Positions 5,217 through 6,239 of a DNA stretch of 6,239 nt are shown here, in pieces (position 1 is the stretch's first letter; every line of letters begins with the position of its first letter). The notes below the pieces were generated by a model. It was not told where the DNA came from and ran no database searches. It was given only the letters and a program-made list of their open reading frames with translations. Origin of the DNA: Lachnospiraceae bacterium (GTDB lineage Bacteria; Bacillota_A; Clostridia; Lachnospirales; Lachnospiraceae); the NCBI GenBank assembly GCA_017390645.1, contig JAFPAZ010000063.1, positions 1 to 6,239 of the forward strand, given 5' to 3'. The position numbers and the translations under genes were made by a program.

Positions 5217-6239
5217 CTATACCTTTTTTAAAAACAATATGGTCACGAATCCGTCTTCATTATAGCAATCCATCCCACCTTGCATCTGACTCATAAAGTT
5301 TTCTGCCAGATAAAGTCCTAAGCCGGAGCCGGATTTTCCTTTGGTGTTACTTCCGCGGTAGAATTTTTCTTTTACCAGAATCAACTCTTCTTCCGACACT
5401 CCCGGACCTTTATCTCTTATGGTAACATAAATTCCATTATCTTTTTCGTCAAAGGATACAAAAATAGCAGTTCCCGCATATTTAAAGGAATTATTTATGA
5501 TATTATCCACTACCTGTTCCAGCCTTAACCTGTCCATATATAAAAGACACTCAGGAATGGAATTTTCTAATATAATTTCTCCGTAATATTTTAAATCCAA
5601 AAGCATTTTTTCTATGCAAAGGGAACTTTCTTCCGTTACCTCCACTTTTAATGCCTGTAATTCTTCTAAGGTAGCATGAAACAGATTTCCTATGAGGTTA
5701 TCAATCATTTCTGCCTTATTGGAAATTACCCCTACCTTTTCTAAAATGTCCGGATTCTTTTCTTTCACTTGAAGTACTTCGCAGGTTGCCTTTATGGTAG
5801 CAACAGGAGTTTTAATATCATGGGATAATTCTGCAACCAGTTCTTTCTTACTGACATTGGCTGCGTATTCGCTTTCTCTGGCACGTTTTAATTCTTCTCT
5901 CATAATATCAAAACTTTCCGTAAAAGCACCAAAGAAGTTATTTCTTTGCATTTTTAAAGGCATATCCAGATTTCCCTTTGCCACCTGGGAACTAAACTGC
6001 TGAAGATTCTTAAAGGGGCGGATAAAATTAAAGTAAATCAGCGTTAACATAAAATACCCTATCAGCAATAAAACAACACATAGAAGTAAGACTTCCCAAA
6101 AGAGTTCTTCCCGAAGTTTTTGATACGCATCCCTTTCTATCTGCCAGGCTATCTTTCCATATATCTCGCCATCCTCATAATAATCCAGTATCATACAGCC
6201 GGACTGTATCAATTCTGCCAGTCTGCTTTCGTAATTTTC
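5217..6239 (-). CDS. HAMP-containing sensor histidine kinase, 5' end cut by window edge
   Basis: The C-terminal 340 residues of a membrane sensor kinase; positions here count from the first codon in the window. Order: an extracytoplasmic tail (about 1-45), a membrane helix (about 47-69, rich in L and V), a HAMP linker (about 70-122), a dimerisation/phosphoacceptor domain with ELSHDIKTP and H140, then the ATPase domain. That domain has its N-box (DNIINNSFKY, N246 and N250), G1 DKGPG (276-280), F-box KFYRG, and G2 SGSGLGL with G304, G306 and G308. All catalytic motifs are intact. A TTG at 6212-6210 is not a credible start, because the frame stays open to the edge and the sensor region must extend further. 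HAMP and an outer sensor part distinguish it from the short-loop BceS-type kinases. It should autophosphorylate and pass phosphate to a response regulator probably encoded beyond 6239. The neighbouring ABC operon is the likely target. Confidence 0.95.
   Translation of the reverse strand, partial: ENYESRLAELIQSGCMILDYYEDGEIYGKIAWQIERDAYQKLREELFWEVLLLCVVLLLIGYFMLTLIYFNFIRPFKNLQQFSSQVAKGNLDMPLKMQRNNFFGAFTESFDIMREELKRARESEYAANVSKKELVAELSHDIKTPVATIKATCEVLQVKEKNPDILEKVGVISNKAEMIDNLIGNLFHATLEELQALKVEVTEESSLCIEKMLLDLKYYGEIILENSIPECLLYMDRLRLEQVVDNIINNSFKYAGTAIFVSFDEKDNGIYVTIRDKGPGVSEEELILVKEKFYRGSNTKGKSGSGLGLYLAENFMSQMQGGMDCYNEDGFVTILFLKKV

Noticed and set aside
5794..6003. Plus-strand reading frame opposite the kinase gene
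   Set aside because: Antisense shadow of the H-box and HAMP region, without support of its own.
6210..6212. TTG as the start codon of the histidine kinase
   Set aside because: The frame is open upstream to the window edge, and the sensor part would be truncated to a fragment. The gene is simply cut by the window.

Overview
The window looks like chromosomal DNA from a low-GC Gram-positive anaerobe, most likely a clostridium of the Lachnospiraceae type. This rests on AT-rich codon use, UPF0371 and FtsX-type ABC proteins typical of Clostridia, compact genes with purine-rich ribosome binding sites, and U-tract terminators. The taxon is an inference; there is no rRNA or other marker here. Every supported gene lies on the minus strand, so transcription runs from high to low coordinates.

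In order of transcription: (1) 6239-5217, the C-terminal 340 residues of a HAMP-containing sensor histidine kinase, whose 5' end is cut by the window edge; (2) 5216-4774, a 443-base intergenic region holding a kinase-side terminator, a candidate regulated promoter and a 210-bp palindromic insertion; (3) 4773-4018, an ABC ATPase of the MacB/LolD/BceA class; (4) 4016-1671, a 781-residue permease with two tandem FtsX-type modules, one base after the ATPase stop codon; (5) 1670-1425, an intergenic region with the ABC operon terminator and a separate promoter; (6) 1424-1, a UPF0371 (DUF1846) protein missing only its last residues at the window edge.

The kinase and ABC pair resemble the two-component/ABC modules by which Firmicutes sense and resist, or export, antimicrobial peptides and other envelope-active compounds. 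A response regulator gene probably lies just beyond 6239. The substrate cannot be read from sequence.

The most noteworthy feature is at 4818-5027. It is a non-coding element with near-perfect terminal inverted repeats (TAGGTAATT(T)GCGAAAC), a 20-bp internal inverted repeat with one mismatch, a GC-rich folded core (about 60% GC against about 25% in the left arm), and a perfect 9-bp direct repeat AAATGCAAA flush against both ends. This is the anatomy of a MITE with its target-site duplication. It sits between the kinase-side terminator/promoter region and the ABC genes, and its left arm contains a good promoter pointing at the ATPase, so the insertion may have changed control of the transporter.
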